From Gellertiella hungarica (GTDB lineage Bacteria; Pseudomonadota; Alphaproteobacteria; Rhizobiales; Rhizobiaceae): a DNA stretch of 64,000 bases. The position numbers and the translations under genes are program-made. Position 1 is the stretch's first letter. The number at the start of each line of letters is the position of its first letter. Location of the stretch: the NCBI RefSeq assembly GCF_014197145.1, contig NZ_JACIEZ010000002.1, forward strand, positions 310,001-374,000. Direction: 5' to 3'. Under the pieces are notes generated by a model. It did not search any database. It saw only the letters and a list, made by a program, of their open reading frames with translations, and was not told where the DNA came from. This document shows, piece by piece, positions 14,761 to 23,544 of this stretch.

Positions 14761-15471
14761 GTCGTCTTCGTTATCGGCGCGCAGTTCGGCTACGTCTGCT
14801 CGAGCGCGATCCGACAGATGATGCCTGATCTCGTCGAGAGCGGCGGGACTACGCGCGCTGGCTCGCTGCCGGACGACCGTCATATCCGGAGGTGTCTCGG
14901 ACAGGTCTACGGCACCTTGAAAAGCCTCCGAGACGTCGTCTCCGTATCCTGCGTGCAGTGAGTGCACGGCGAGCTCGATCAGCGTCCGCTCCGGAGATGC
15001 GATGCGGTATGGTCTGCCGTCAGCATCGATCCGGCACTCAACACCCCAGGGCAGTCCGTCGGTCTCGAACCACTCCAAGTCAAAGTTTTCCCACTTCTTC
15101 GGCTTCTGGAGCCGTGTAGGCTGTGCGAGCTGGCGGAATCCGTTGGAGTTAGCGCTCGTCCAGCCGCGCGCGATCGCGGAAGACATGCACGTGATGTGGG
15201 CTAGCGGGAATGCCTCGCAGATGGCGGCGAAGTCGGCCTGGGCAGCATACGAGTCCAAGTTCAGCGCATCTTCGCCGCCGGTGACCCGCGTCGACCGGAT
15301 CCACGCTTGAGCACGTTCGGCGATGCCGTCTTTCACGCCGACTTCTTCTGTCCGGATGCGCTTGACGGTTCTCTCGGAGATGCCGAGCACGGCAGCAGCT
15401 TGCGGCGCCGAAAGCCCGGACGCAGAGAGCCACCGATGGAAATCCGCGTTGTTCCACACCCGCTTGACCAT
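14758..15471 (-). CDS. abiEi: AbiEi-type antitoxin and autorepressor
   Basis: 237 residues. The N-terminal 45 residues carry a helix-turn-helix (SAPQAAAVLGISERTVKRIR). The central part includes ITCMSSAIARGW and the C-terminal part has YRIASPERTLIELAVHSLHAGYG, the PERTLIEL box typical of AbiEi proteins. In this family the antitoxin represses its own promoter by binding two inverted repeats; such a pair lies 20-56 bp upstream of the start. ATG 15471 is preceded by GGAGGCGG. The toxin gene follows on the same strand. Confidence 0.78.
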   Translation of the reverse strand: MVKRVWNNADFHRWLSASGLSAPQAAAVLGISERTVKRIRTEEVGVKDGIAERAQAWIRSTRVTGGEDALNLDSYAAQADFAAICEAFPLAHITCMSSAIARGWTSANSNGFRQLAQPTRLQKPKKWENFDLEWFETDGLPWGVECRIDADGRPYRIASPERTLIELAVHSLHAGYGDDVSEAFQGAVDLSETPPDMTVVRQRASARSPAALDEIRHHLSDRARADVAELRADNEDD

Positions 15472-15490
15472 GTGCCGCCTCCATTCCGTT

Positions 15491-15527
15491 CTGTCACTGG
15501 GTGACAGAATAGTGTCACCCAGTCAAC
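15491..15527. promoter_or_regulatory. Two-site operator upstream of abiEi
   Basis: CTGTCAC-TGG-GTGACAG (15491-15507) is a perfect inverted repeat; TGTCACCCAGTCAAC (15513-15527) is a 13/15 match to it in the opposite sense. The centres are 21 bp apart, two helical turns, as expected for cooperative antitoxin binding. Confidence 0.75.
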
Positions 15528-15533
15528 GAAATG

Positions 15534-15932
15534 TTAAAACGCCGATCCGCGCTTCAGATCCCGGTGATACCGCGCCACAATCTCGCGTGCCGCCCAGTCA
15601 TGGAACGAGTAGGCCAGCCGCCGCATGATCTCGCGGCTGCGCTCTCGCCCTTCGGCAGGGAGGTTGTCTTCGCCGATGCAGTATGACACCAGCCCTGGCC
15701 TCACCGCCTTGAAGTCGCCGCTTCCCGCGAAGATGCGGATGTCAGGAGGGCTGTGTAGGGACACGACGATCTTCATCCCGGCATCGCGTGCGACGTCGAA
15801 GAAGTCGACAGGCTCTCCGATCGGATGCGCGATAAGCCGCGGTGGTGGGATCGGCGAGACGTCCAGGTAGCCAAGGGCGTGGAGGTGCGCGATTTTTTCG
15901 GCGGTGGTAGCCGTTACGTGGATATCGGTCAT
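15534..15932 (-). CDS. Small unknown protein
   Basis: 132 residues; ATG 15932 has AGGAG upstream and is preferred to the longer frame reaching 16379. The sequence reads as a compact alpha/beta protein (AEKIAHLHALGYLD, VDFFDVARDAGMKIVVSLHS) ending with a helical, Arg-rich part (REIMRRLAYSFHDW). No signal peptide. It is divergent from 16074 and upstream of the abiE operon on the same strand. Unrecognised. Confidence 0.6.
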   Translation of the reverse strand: MTDIHVTATTAEKIAHLHALGYLDVSPIPPPRLIAHPIGEPVDFFDVARDAGMKIVVSLHSPPDIRIFAGSGDFKAVRPGLVSYCIGEDNLPAEGRERSREIMRRLAYSFHDWAAREIVARYHRDLKRGSAF

Positions 15933-16073
15933 CGGCTCCTCACATTTGGTATCCGCTTCCTCACCACCGTAGCTAGCGGCAGGATGCACATCAACCGCGA
16001 AATCGCATGCGGATTGGAAGATGCGCCGCCGGCAGGCACGCTTGCTCTTAGACACCATCAGAAGGAGGATTTG

Positions 16074-16559
16074 ATGTCTGAGATCACAAAAGAGGAAGCG
16101 ATCAGGCGTACCGTCGTCGCGCAGATGATCGTTGCGGAGTGCCAGGCGGCTGAAGCGCTGCGGGATCAGCAGCCGCGCGGAGCGTCGACGGTAAACGACG
16201 ACAATCTGTTCGAAGGGGTTGACTATACCCCAGAGCGCGGCTGGAGCATCCCGCAGGGTGACGATGGCAATGAGCTTCAGCCGACGACGGTGACTACCCT
16301 GCCGGAAGGTTGTGATCTTCCAAACGGCTCGCCAGTGACCGAGATCGTCACTCCTCCAGGATACGAGATCACAAGCCATGAGGCCGAGATCACAGGGCTG
16401 ATCTGGAAAGTGCTTCCGGACGAGGGCGATGCCGCGGGCAGCAAGAATGCAGGTGTTACTGGTCTCAGCGGTGACACTGGACCCAAAGGCATGCCTGGAA
16501 AGTACGCACTCAGTCTCATCAGAAAGTACCCGGACGGCACGTTCGAACGCATCTCCTGA
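16074..16559 (+). CDS. Unknown protein with short collagen-like segment
   Basis: 161 residues from ATG 16074 with GGAGG upstream. The N-terminal 45 residues are helical; near residue 130 it has GLSGDTGPKGMPGK, Gly-X-Y triplets like those in the two large fibre genes at 26976 and 28956, followed by YALSLIRKYPDGTFERIS. A structural or fibre-associated role is suggested by the triplets only. A terminator follows. Confidence 0.55.
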   Translation: MSEITKEEAIRRTVVAQMIVAECQAAEALRDQQPRGASTVNDDNLFEGVDYTPERGWSIPQGDDGNELQPTTVTTLPEGCDLPNGSPVTEIVTPPGYEITSHEAEITGLIWKVLPDEGDAAGSKNAGVTGLSGDTGPKGMPGKYALSLIRKYPDGTFERIS

Positions 16560-16606
16560 CGTCGCCGATCCAAAAACGGGATCGATCAGTCCACCAAATG
16601 GATCAC

Positions 16607-16630
16607 AGCCGCCTCTCCGGGCGGCTTTTT
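16607..16630 (+). terminator. Rho-independent terminator
   Basis: AGCCGCC-tctccg-GGCGGCT followed by TTTT, after the stop of 16074-16559. Confidence 0.8.
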
Positions 16631-16716
16631 CGTGCCCGAGCGCTGCCGGCGTTTTGAGGGTGCGCCGCCGGCAGGCATGCTGAGTAGGAATTGTAGGAAT
16701 TCGTTGGGAGGCGGCG

Positions 16717-17349
16717 ATGGGTGTGATCAGGTGGGTGGATCTTAGTGTTGGACGTAAGGTGGAGGTTGAGGGTTACCTCGGCGCACGCAGGATCTGCAAA
16801 GTCGTGAATTTCGGCGAAAGGCCTGCACACAACCGCATTTTCCGTCTGATAATCGAAACCGAGTTCCCCAGAGACAGGGTGGAGTTCGGGGACGGGTGGC
16901 TCCTCTGTGACAGTGTGGAAGACGGCAAGAGCCGAGCCGAAGACATTCTTTATGACTGGATGGAGGAGGCAGGTCTCGCTTCGCAGGAAGATCTCGATGC
17001 AGCGAGAGACGCTCTCGCAGAGTACGGCGAAGAGGTCATGGCGATGGGCTATCTCGAGCAGAAAGTCGACGCACTCAAGCAGAGCAACGAGGATCTGAAG
17101 AAGGAGATAGAATACGCCAACAGGCGGTACGCCACTCTGCACGAGACCTACCTCAAGCGAATGGATCACCTTATCGCACGGTACGAAGACGTCGCGCGTC
17201 TGGAGGCTGAGAACGAGCGTCTCAGGGAGGAGAATTCGGTGCTGCGTAGAAGCTCGGCATTCGCTAGTGCCAGAGCGCAGAGATACGCCGGGACGTGGGA
17301 GCAGTGGATGAATCCTGTGAGCAAATGCGGCCCGGCAGGTGATGTATGA
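16717..17349 (+). CDS. Unknown coiled-coil protein
   Basis: 210 residues, ATG with GGGAGG upstream. The N-terminal 75 residues form a beta-rich domain (VDLSVGRKVEVEGYLGARRI, RIFRLIIETEF); residues about 85-185 are a long charged coiled coil (LEQKVDALKQSNEDLKKEIE, LEAENERLREENSVLRR). First of three genes joined by 4-bp ATGA overlaps that precede the terminase genes. Could be a small accessory or head-assembly factor; no family recognised. Confidence 0.6.
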   Translation: MGVIRWVDLSVGRKVEVEGYLGARRICKVVNFGERPAHNRIFRLIIETEFPRDRVEFGDGWLLCDSVEDGKSRAEDILYDWMEEAGLASQEDLDAARDALAEYGEEVMAMGYLEQKVDALKQSNEDLKKEIEYANRRYATLHETYLKRMDHLIARYEDVARLEAENERLREENSVLRRSSAFASARAQRYAGTWEQWMNPVSKCGPAGDV

Positions 17350-17750
17350 AGCTCGTAACATGGCACGAATTCATCTCCATGCCAGCCGGAACGGTCTACA
17401 GCCGAGCGAGCATTGACATCGAGGATCTGCGGATCAAGGGCGACACGCTCGATACGCAGGACTTTCACGAGACCTCTCTTCTGCCCGGCATCTACGACGC
17501 TTACGCGGTAATGGATGTCCCAGTAGGCGGTTCAGATGACCCCGATCTGGTCATGACGCATCCGAGCGGATGGGGGCGTGACGGCATGTGGGAAAAGAAC
17601 GCTCGCTTCTTCATCTGGGAGAAGGAAGACCGCGAACGTCTCGCGCGCTGGCTGCTGGATCCCGAGGCTTTCGCGGACAGCGACGAGGTCAACGAGGACA
17701 ACGTGCGCTGGATGGGCGCGTGGGGAGACATCAAGGGAGGTAGGGCATGA
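17346..17750 (+). CDS. Unknown acidic protein
   Basis: 134 residues, ATGA overlap with both neighbours. Opens MKLVTWHEFISMPAGTVYS and has Trp/Asp-rich stretches (WGRDGMWEKNARFFIWEKED). The WHEFxxMPxGT opening resembles phage hypothetical proteins found near terminase genes, but I know of no function. Confidence 0.6.
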   Translation: MKLVTWHEFISMPAGTVYSRASIDIEDLRIKGDTLDTQDFHETSLLPGIYDAYAVMDVPVGGSDDPDLVMTHPSGWGRDGMWEKNARFFIWEKEDRERLARWLLDPEAFADSDEVNEDNVRWMGAWGDIKGGRA

Positions 17751-17977
17751 CACCTGAGCTGTGGATGATCGAAGAAATGAAGAAGATCGAGCAGTCCTGG
17801 GGCAGAGGAAAGTTCCTGAATATTGAACGTCGTGCGGCAGATGCGGCCAACCACCTCCTCGGCGAGGAGGTATGGGAAGACCTGCGTGTAGTGACACTGA
17901 TACACGACGCCGAAAGGCTCGGAGACGATGATTTCTGCACGTTCGTAGAAAACTATTCCTCGCCGTCAACAGAATAG
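17747..17977 (+). CDS. Small unknown protein
   Basis: 76 residues, helical and acidic (MTPELWMIEEMKKIEQSWG, ERRAADAANHLLGEEVWEDL). Last of the three overlapping genes upstream of the terminase. Confidence 0.55.
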   Translation: MTPELWMIEEMKKIEQSWGRGKFLNIERRAADAANHLLGEEVWEDLRVVTLIHDAERLGDDDFCTFVENYSSPSTE

Positions 17978-18154
17978 CGCCGCCGGAGGCTCCTGAGGGG
18001 GTTGGCGGCGTGCGGGTAATTTGCGACCGCAGGCTGTCTCTCGGTGCGAAAATTTTTCCAAAGCTTCAACATCAGCACCCCCTCAGCTACTGAATTGAAT
18101 CTTGCAGACGACGGCCTTCCAATGACCTTGGAATCATTGGGAGTTTTGCGTTTC
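17978..18154 (+). promoter_or_regulatory. Leader of the morphogenesis operon
   Basis: Holds a GC element (CGCCGCC ... GGCGGCG, 17979-18010), a GAATCTTGCAG motif (18097-18107) and the inverted repeat CCAATGA-N8-TCATTGG (18119-18125/18134-18140), 15 bp before the terminase small subunit ATG. This is the expected place for a late promoter and the cos site, but I cannot identify either by sequence. Confidence 0.5.
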
Positions 18155-18778
18155 ATGGCGCGTAGAAAATCAAAGGATCCGATCCTGCAGGATGCGAAAA
18201 GCGAGCAGGAAAGCGAAGACATCGTCAGCATCCCCCCGGATGACACAGCACCCCTGACGTCGAAAAGCGAAGCGGCGAAGCTCCGGCTCGTTTCTGTAAA
18301 GCAGTGTGCAATGCTGCTCAACCGAGACCGGAACACCATCCAGAAATGGCTCGACCAGGGCTGTCCATTCGTAACCAAGGCTGACCGCGACCGCGGCATT
18401 GCATGGGAACTGGACGTCGCCGACGTCGTGAAATGGTTGGAGGAACGTGCTGCCAAGAGCGTTGCCGAGAAATTTGGTGATCCGAACGACAAGACGTCCA
18501 AGGAAGAGGGAGATCGCCGCAAGTCGGTTGCTGCCGCGGTCATGGCAGAGCTGGACATGCTCGAGCGGCTGAAGTCAGTGGTTCCGGTCTCGTCTGTGCT
18601 TGAGCTGTGGTCGAAGGACTACAACGAGGTACGCGCGAAGGTGATGAGCCTTCCTGAAATTCTGGCCGTGAACGTGGATCCATCGATCGCCGGTGCAGTG
18701 CGCGTACTTGCCGACAAGCACTGCCGCGCCGTCCTCGAAAAGCTGAAGACGAAGGACACGATCCTGAAGTGGAAGTGA
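18155..18778 (+). CDS. Terminase small subunit (Nu1-like)
   Basis: 207 residues. Start at ATG 18155 (MARRKSKDP) has GGGAG upstream; an ATG at 18122 lies within an inverted repeat. Residues about 45-105 form a winged-helix like Nu1: VKQCAMLLNRDRNTIQKWLD then a strand and VADVVKWLEERA. The C-terminal half is helical and probably binds the large subunit. It recognises the cos site and recruits the packaging ATPase. The gene directly precedes terL, as in lambda. Confidence 0.85.
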   Translation: MARRKSKDPILQDAKSEQESEDIVSIPPDDTAPLTSKSEAAKLRLVSVKQCAMLLNRDRNTIQKWLDQGCPFVTKADRDRGIAWELDVADVVKWLEERAAKSVAEKFGDPNDKTSKEEGDRRKSVAAAVMAELDMLERLKSVVPVSSVLELWSKDYNEVRAKVMSLPEILAVNVDPSIAGAVRVLADKHCRAVLEKLKTKDTILKWK

Positions 18779-18782
18779 GCCG

Positions 18783-21011
18783 ATGCTCCAACTCGATCAC
18801 TCCATCATCGCCGGAGACGTCCTCGTAGACCTAGAGGACGGCATCGTGGCTCTGTATTCGGGTGTCGCCGACTTGCGCGCGAACATCCTGCAGCCTCCCG
18901 CGGCTATGGATCCGGTGACCTGGATCCGCAAGAACATCGATCTTCCGAAATCGAAGACCGAGAAGCAGGGAGAACTTATCCTTACGGGGTACCAGCGCGA
19001 ATTCGTTCGTCTGTATTTCGAAGAGGAAACCACCGAAATCGTGGTCACGAAGGGCACCCGCGTGGGGATGTCGCTGCTCCTGTCTGCGATGGCCGCCTAC
19101 ATCATCTGCTACCTCGGCGAATCCGTCACGATTGCGCAGCCGACGGAGAAGGACGCAGAGCAGTATTACAAGGAGCGCATCGAGCCGCTGTTCGAGATGT
19201 GTGAGGCTCTCGGGGCTCTCCGAAGGAAACCACGCCGTGGAGAGAGACAGGATACATGGGATCTTATCGAATTCAGCAACGGCGCTGTACTCCGCCTCGT
19301 CGGAGCGGCCTCTGACGACAACTTCCGCCGCTATGGCTCGAAGCACAACTGGGGGGACGAGTACTCTGCGGAAGGATGGGCGCCTACCGCGAAGTCCCAA
19401 GGTGAGAAGGCGGAACTGTTCAAGGAGCGTGGAGGCGAGTTCACCAACCCCAAGCTCGTCCTTATTTCGTCGCCTCTCGGCAAGGACAACTGCCGTACCA
19501 CGGCACGCTATGCCGAGTCCGACCAGCAGGATCCGCACGCATGCTGCCCCCACTGCAACCATGCCCAGATCTTCGAATGGGGAGACAAGGACACGCCGTA
19601 CGGTTTCAAGATCATTCGCGATGCCCATGGCTTCGTCGACAAGGTCTACTACGAGTGCGTCAACTGCCACGAGCCGATCTATGAACACACGCAGTTCCCC
19701 GAGCCGGTGACTGTGGGCGACAAGATCTGTCTGTCTCACAAAGACTATCTGGACGCCACGCTTCACTACAAGCCGTCGACACCTTGGAAGAAGAAGGGTC
19801 GCAGAGGGATGTACATCCCCCAATGGTTTTCGCCGAATGGTCGCGCTACTTGGAAAGTCATCGCTGAAGAGTTTCTCGCGAAGAGAAACAATCCCGACGA
19901 GATGAAGACGTGGGTCAACAACGCTAAGGGCGTGGCCTACGATGACTTCACGACTTCCTCAATGGATGCCTCCGCAGCCGCCGACATGATCCGGCCTTAT
20001 CCGGCAGAAGTACCGGACGACGTCGTGCTGCTCATTCTTGCGGGAGACACTCAGACGAACAAGGAAGGCTCCCATCTCGAGACCGTCGCATCCAGGGAAT
20101 GCACGGGCATGGGCTTCAACCGCTACGGGCAGGTCAGGATCATTGGACACTGGATCATTCCCGGAGAGCCAGGCGATCCGGCGGCAGATGCTGAAGTTAC
20201 CAAGCTCATGACCCGGAAGTTTAAAAAGCGCGACGGAAGTGAGTGGGGCTTCATCGCGAAGGTTTTTGACATGGGCGGAGACTATCCGGATGAGATCCGG
20301 AAGTTCTGTAACAGCTTCCCACGCAGCATGAACGTATGGGCGATCAAGGGCAACAACGGTGTCAAAGGTACCCGCAAGGCAACCGTTTGGCCGAAGAAGG
20401 TTTCGAAGAATACCGCGACTGCTGCCGAGCATTACACCATCGACTCCCATGGTGCTCGCGACGCCGCATTTCGATTGCTGATGATGCGTGGCGATAAGGC
20501 CATGTGGATCCCGCAGTCCATGCCGCTGGATTATCACACCAAGTTGTTCTGCGAGGAGCGCAAGCGCATCAACGGAGGGCTGTGGTGGAAGCCGAAGCCG
20601 AAACGAAGAGCCGAGGAAGAGTGGATGTGTTTGGCTTACGGCGTTGCTGCTCTGAAGGGACTGCAGACGTCTTATCTCCGCTGGCGTGATTTGAATCTTG
20701 CAGCCAAGCAGCTCGGAATCCCGGAAGTGCCGCACGATCCTGAGACGGGCGAAATCTACGAGGACTATACAGGCCCGGATCTTTCCGCCCACGCGATCGA
20801 GCTGCTGAGCGCAGGTGTCGCTCTTTCGAAAGCTGCCGTAGGCGCACCGCTTCCGAAGTCCTCACCCGCGCGATCGGCGAAAGCGCAAGCCGCGGATCGA
20901 GTGGTTGATCCGCCTCAGGCTCCGGTCGCGCAGCCGCCTAAGAGTACGCCTGTCGAGGTACAGCCTCGCCGGGTCATGAAACAGATCAAGGCGCAGTGGC
21001 CGCGGCGGTAA
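18783..21011 (+). CDS. Terminase large subunit (lambda GpA type)
   Basis: 742 residues, packaging ATPase and cos nuclease. ATPase landmarks: GYQREFVRLYFEE, a deviant Walker A in TKGTRVGMSLLLS near residue 88, and EYSAEGW region. A Cys cluster (CCPHCNHAQ ... CVNCHEP) near 255-300 matches the zinc-like element of GpA. The nuclease part contains LAGDTQTNK and KVFDMGGDYPDEIRKF. The last 60 residues are Pro/Ala-rich, a plausible portal-binding tail. GpA family size (about 640) is exceeded by this tail. Confidence 0.95.
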   Translation: MLQLDHSIIAGDVLVDLEDGIVALYSGVADLRANILQPPAAMDPVTWIRKNIDLPKSKTEKQGELILTGYQREFVRLYFEEETTEIVVTKGTRVGMSLLLSAMAAYIICYLGESVTIAQPTEKDAEQYYKERIEPLFEMCEALGALRRKPRRGERQDTWDLIEFSNGAVLRLVGAASDDNFRRYGSKHNWGDEYSAEGWAPTAKSQGEKAELFKERGGEFTNPKLVLISSPLGKDNCRTTARYAESDQQDPHACCPHCNHAQIFEWGDKDTPYGFKIIRDAHGFVDKVYYECVNCHEPIYEHTQFPEPVTVGDKICLSHKDYLDATLHYKPSTPWKKKGRRGMYIPQWFSPNGRATWKVIAEEFLAKRNNPDEMKTWVNNAKGVAYDDFTTSSMDASAAADMIRPYPAEVPDDVVLLILAGDTQTNKEGSHLETVASRECTGMGFNRYGQVRIIGHWIIPGEPGDPAADAEVTKLMTRKFKKRDGSEWGFIAKVFDMGGDYPDEIRKFCNSFPRSMNVWAIKGNNGVKGTRKATVWPKKVSKNTATAAEHYTIDSHGARDAAFRLLMMRGDKAMWIPQSMPLDYHTKLFCEERKRINGGLWWKPKPKRRAEEEWMCLAYGVAALKGLQTSYLRWRDLNLAAKQLGIPEVPHDPETGEIYEDYTGPDLSAHAIELLSAGVALSKAAVGAPLPKSSPARSAKAQAADRVVDPPQAPVAQPPKSTPVEVQPRRVMKQIKAQWPRR

Positions 21012-21021
21012 CGAGGGAAAC

Positions 21022-21276
21022 ATGGCGAGCAGGAAATTTGAGTTCTGGAGTGCGCTGGAGATCCGGGAGGCGATCATCGCTCTCGAGCAGGGCATCTCCA
21101 CCGGAGCAGCATCGGTATCGACACAAGGCCCCGGCGGCGGCTCGGTAACGTGGACGTCGCGAGAGAACTACAACGCGCTGCTTGATGAACTCTACGCGGC
21201 GTGGGATCGCAAGAACGGCGCCGACACCAAGCCCGCCCTTACCCAGTTCCGTCAGATCTCGAAGAGAGGGTACTGA
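21022..21276 (+). CDS. gpW-like head-tail joining protein
   Basis: 84 residues; helix-rich N-terminus (FWSALEIREAIIALEQGIS), a Gly/Ser loop with GGGSVTWTSRENYNALLDEL, fitting the gpW fold in which a short hairpin joins two helices. gpW is added to the DNA-filled head before tail attachment. Position between terL and portal is that of lambda W. Confidence 0.75.
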   Translation: MASRKFEFWSALEIREAIIALEQGISTGAASVSTQGPGGGSVTWTSRENYNALLDELYAAWDRKNGADTKPALTQFRQISKRGY

Positions 21277-21278
21277 TC

Positions 21279-22871
21279 ATGGCTACCCGCTCGACGCCAC
21301 GTCCCGTCAAGACCCCGAAGATCGCCAAGCGCTCGCCGACTGTATCACCTGCTCGCATCGGGTCGATGAAGCAAGTGAGGTACGATCTCGGCTACGGAGG
21401 CTTCGGAGCCTCCCGCTCCTACTACGAAGCCGCCAGCAACAGCCCATCCTTCGAGTTTGCACCCGACTACGGCCCGAACTCCGCTAACGGCGAGCTGGAG
21501 AAGATCCGCCGCCGGTCCCGCTGGACGTTCGCCAACGACGGCTTCTATGCCAACGCATGCCGTCAGATCGCGAACAATGTGATCGGCTACGGTATCAAGC
21601 CGCGGATCAAGGATCCGGTTCTCCGCAAGCTGTGGCGGAAATGGGAGAAGGAAGCAGACGCGCGCGGCGTGCTCGACCTTCACCTCATGGCCCACGCGCT
21701 CTGGGTTTCGACGCCGCGCGACGGCGAAGTCTTCGTTCGCGTTCGTCCACGCCGCAAGGAAGACATGAAGTCCGGCGTGCCGTTCCAGCTTCAGATCCTT
21801 GAAGCGGACTACGTCCCGATCGAGAAGAACGAAGTCGCTCCAAACGGGAACCTGATCATCTCCGGAATCGAAAAAGACCAGATCGACCGGGTGCAGGCTT
21901 ACTGGATGTACGACTATCACCCCAAGGATTTCGCGCGTCTCGACAAGCGCAGTCTGCTTCCGAAGCGGGTTCCGGCGAACGACGTTCTGCATGTATACCG
22001 TCCCGACCGCTTTGAAGCTATGCGCGGCGTGCCTTGGGGTGCTCCAGCCCTCAACAAAGCCGAATCCCTGAAGACGTACGATGAGGCAGAGGTCGAGCGG
22101 AAAAAGGGGCAGGCCATGCATGGCGGCTTCATCACGCCTCCGGTCGGCGAAGACGGCAAGGCTGTCATGTCGGTCGACGGCCAGGACGCTGCAGGCATTG
22201 ATTTCCACGGTATGTCACCGGGCACGTGGACGATCACGCCTGCCGGATATCAGATCACGCTGTCGCAGCCACAGGGAAACGATGCCAACTACCCCCTTTT
22301 CCGCAGGGAGGGCATGACCGAGGTCGCCGTTAGCTTCGGCCTGTCCGTCGAGCACGTCACGCTCAACTTCGAGAAGCTTAATGACCGCCAGTGGCGTGCC
22401 AACAATCTCGAAGTGACGCGCGCCATCGAGTCCTATCAGGAGATTGCGATCTCGCAGTTCTACCGCCCGATCTGGCAGCGGTTCGTCGAAGCCTGCTACC
22501 TCGCAGAACTCTGGCAGCCAGAGGCTGGCAAGACCGTCGCCGACTACTACGACATCGAATACATGCCACCGGCACGCGGTCACATTCATCCAGTTCAAGA
22601 AGTCGCCGCCCTCAGGGAGGCAATTCGGATCGGAGTACTGAGCCGCAAGCGAGTTGCTTCCATGTACGGCGACGACGTCGAGGACATCGACGAAGAGAAC
22701 GCGCTCGACCAGCAGAGAGCTATGAAGCTGGGTCTTCGTTACGACGTGTATAGCGCACTCGAAGGGATGGACTTCAATGCCATCCTGCAGTCGACACTGA
22801 TCGAGGACACGCTCGAAGAACTCGATACCAGTGGCGCTTCCGACCCCGGCTCGATCATGTCGGCTGGATAA
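21279..22871 (+). CDS. Portal protein (lambda gpB type)
   Basis: 530 residues, dodecameric portal at the packaging vertex. ATG 21279 stands two bases after the upstream stop behind GAGAGGG. Family signs: early Tyr-rich segment (YGGFGASRSYYEAASNS), RRRSRWTFANDGFYANACRQ near 85, ISGIEKDQIDRVQAYWMYDY, DVLHVYRPDRFEAMRGVPWG, and VEHVTLNFEKLNDRQWRANN. Length agrees with lambda-type portals. A terminator follows, separating it from an accessory pair. Confidence 0.93.
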   Translation: MATRSTPRPVKTPKIAKRSPTVSPARIGSMKQVRYDLGYGGFGASRSYYEAASNSPSFEFAPDYGPNSANGELEKIRRRSRWTFANDGFYANACRQIANNVIGYGIKPRIKDPVLRKLWRKWEKEADARGVLDLHLMAHALWVSTPRDGEVFVRVRPRRKEDMKSGVPFQLQILEADYVPIEKNEVAPNGNLIISGIEKDQIDRVQAYWMYDYHPKDFARLDKRSLLPKRVPANDVLHVYRPDRFEAMRGVPWGAPALNKAESLKTYDEAEVERKKGQAMHGGFITPPVGEDGKAVMSVDGQDAAGIDFHGMSPGTWTITPAGYQITLSQPQGNDANYPLFRREGMTEVAVSFGLSVEHVTLNFEKLNDRQWRANNLEVTRAIESYQEIAISQFYRPIWQRFVEACYLAELWQPEAGKTVADYYDIEYMPPARGHIHPVQEVAALREAIRIGVLSRKRVASMYGDDVEDIDEENALDQQRAMKLGLRYDVYSALEGMDFNAILQSTLIEDTLEELDTSGASDPGSIMSAG

Positions 22872-22897
22872 TCCCAAAGTTTCTTCAAAAAAAGTTT

Positions 22898-22935
22898 GCG
22901 GACCGGAGCAAAAGGGCACCGGTCCGCTTCTTCTT
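22898..22935 (+). terminator. Terminator after portal gene
   Basis: GCGGACCGG (22898-22906) pairs with CCGGTCCGC (22919-22927), then TTCTTCTT. It interrupts the head operon. The following 22936-23091 is clearly A/T-rich against the prophage background and has TTGACG (22993-22998) and TTGACA (23030-23035), possible -35 boxes. Confidence 0.85.
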
Positions 22936-23091
22936 GGAATCCTTAAATAATCGATTTACACGAAATTTTCAGTGGAAATGGGATTCCTAGTTTTGACGTT
23001 TTAGTAAGCATTTTCAATGGCAAAGCCTGTTGACAACGCACGATTTCACGCGTCATCGTCGGCCGTCATCAACGCCAAGTACGGAGTTAAA

Positions 23092-23544
23092 ATGGCTTTG
23101 ATCCCTCTCGACTACCTGCCTGTCCTCGACACCATCAGCCACGCTCAGTCTCTTTCGGATGCCGTCAAAGCGAGCACCGCCGATCTCATTCAGTACCTCC
23201 AGGAACTCGTCGACGATGGCGGCGACGGACCCCTGTTCGACTACGCCAAGCAGGCGGCGCTGGTGATCGACTGGTCGGACACCAGCCCGAGTTTTCCGGA
23301 GGTTCACTTCGAAGAAGCGCCCGGAGATCTCGGACGTCAGGGGGTCGTCTTGCACCGCGCCGCAGTCCGGTTCGACGTTATGGATCTCGTCCGCGGCACC
23401 GCTTTCGACGGAGACTTGGTCGATATCGTTGTCCTCCTGCAGGGCGAGCGCTGGACGAGCATCTGCGAAAACATGGCGCTGCTGCACTACGGCGGCATGC
23501 TCGCGGACTTCTACAACATGACCGCCAAGAAGGAGGCCGCGTAA
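23092..23544 (+). CDS. Unknown moron protein A
   Basis: 150 residues; ATG 23092 with GGAG four bases before is preferred over ATG 23017, which lacks a ribosome site. N-terminal helices (LDTISHAQSLSDAVKAST, LIQYLQELVDDGGDG), a Trp-Ser-Asp segment, then HRAAVRFDVMDLVRG and a C-terminal helix. No motif known. With 23544-23909 it forms a two-gene unit enclosed by terminators and an A/T-rich leader inside the head gene cluster, the usual layout of independently expressed lysogeny cargo. Confidence 0.6.
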   Translation: MALIPLDYLPVLDTISHAQSLSDAVKASTADLIQYLQELVDDGGDGPLFDYAKQAALVIDWSDTSPSFPEVHFEEAPGDLGRQGVVLHRAAVRFDVMDLVRGTAFDGDLVDIVVLLQGERWTSICENMALLHYGGMLADFYNMTAKKEAA

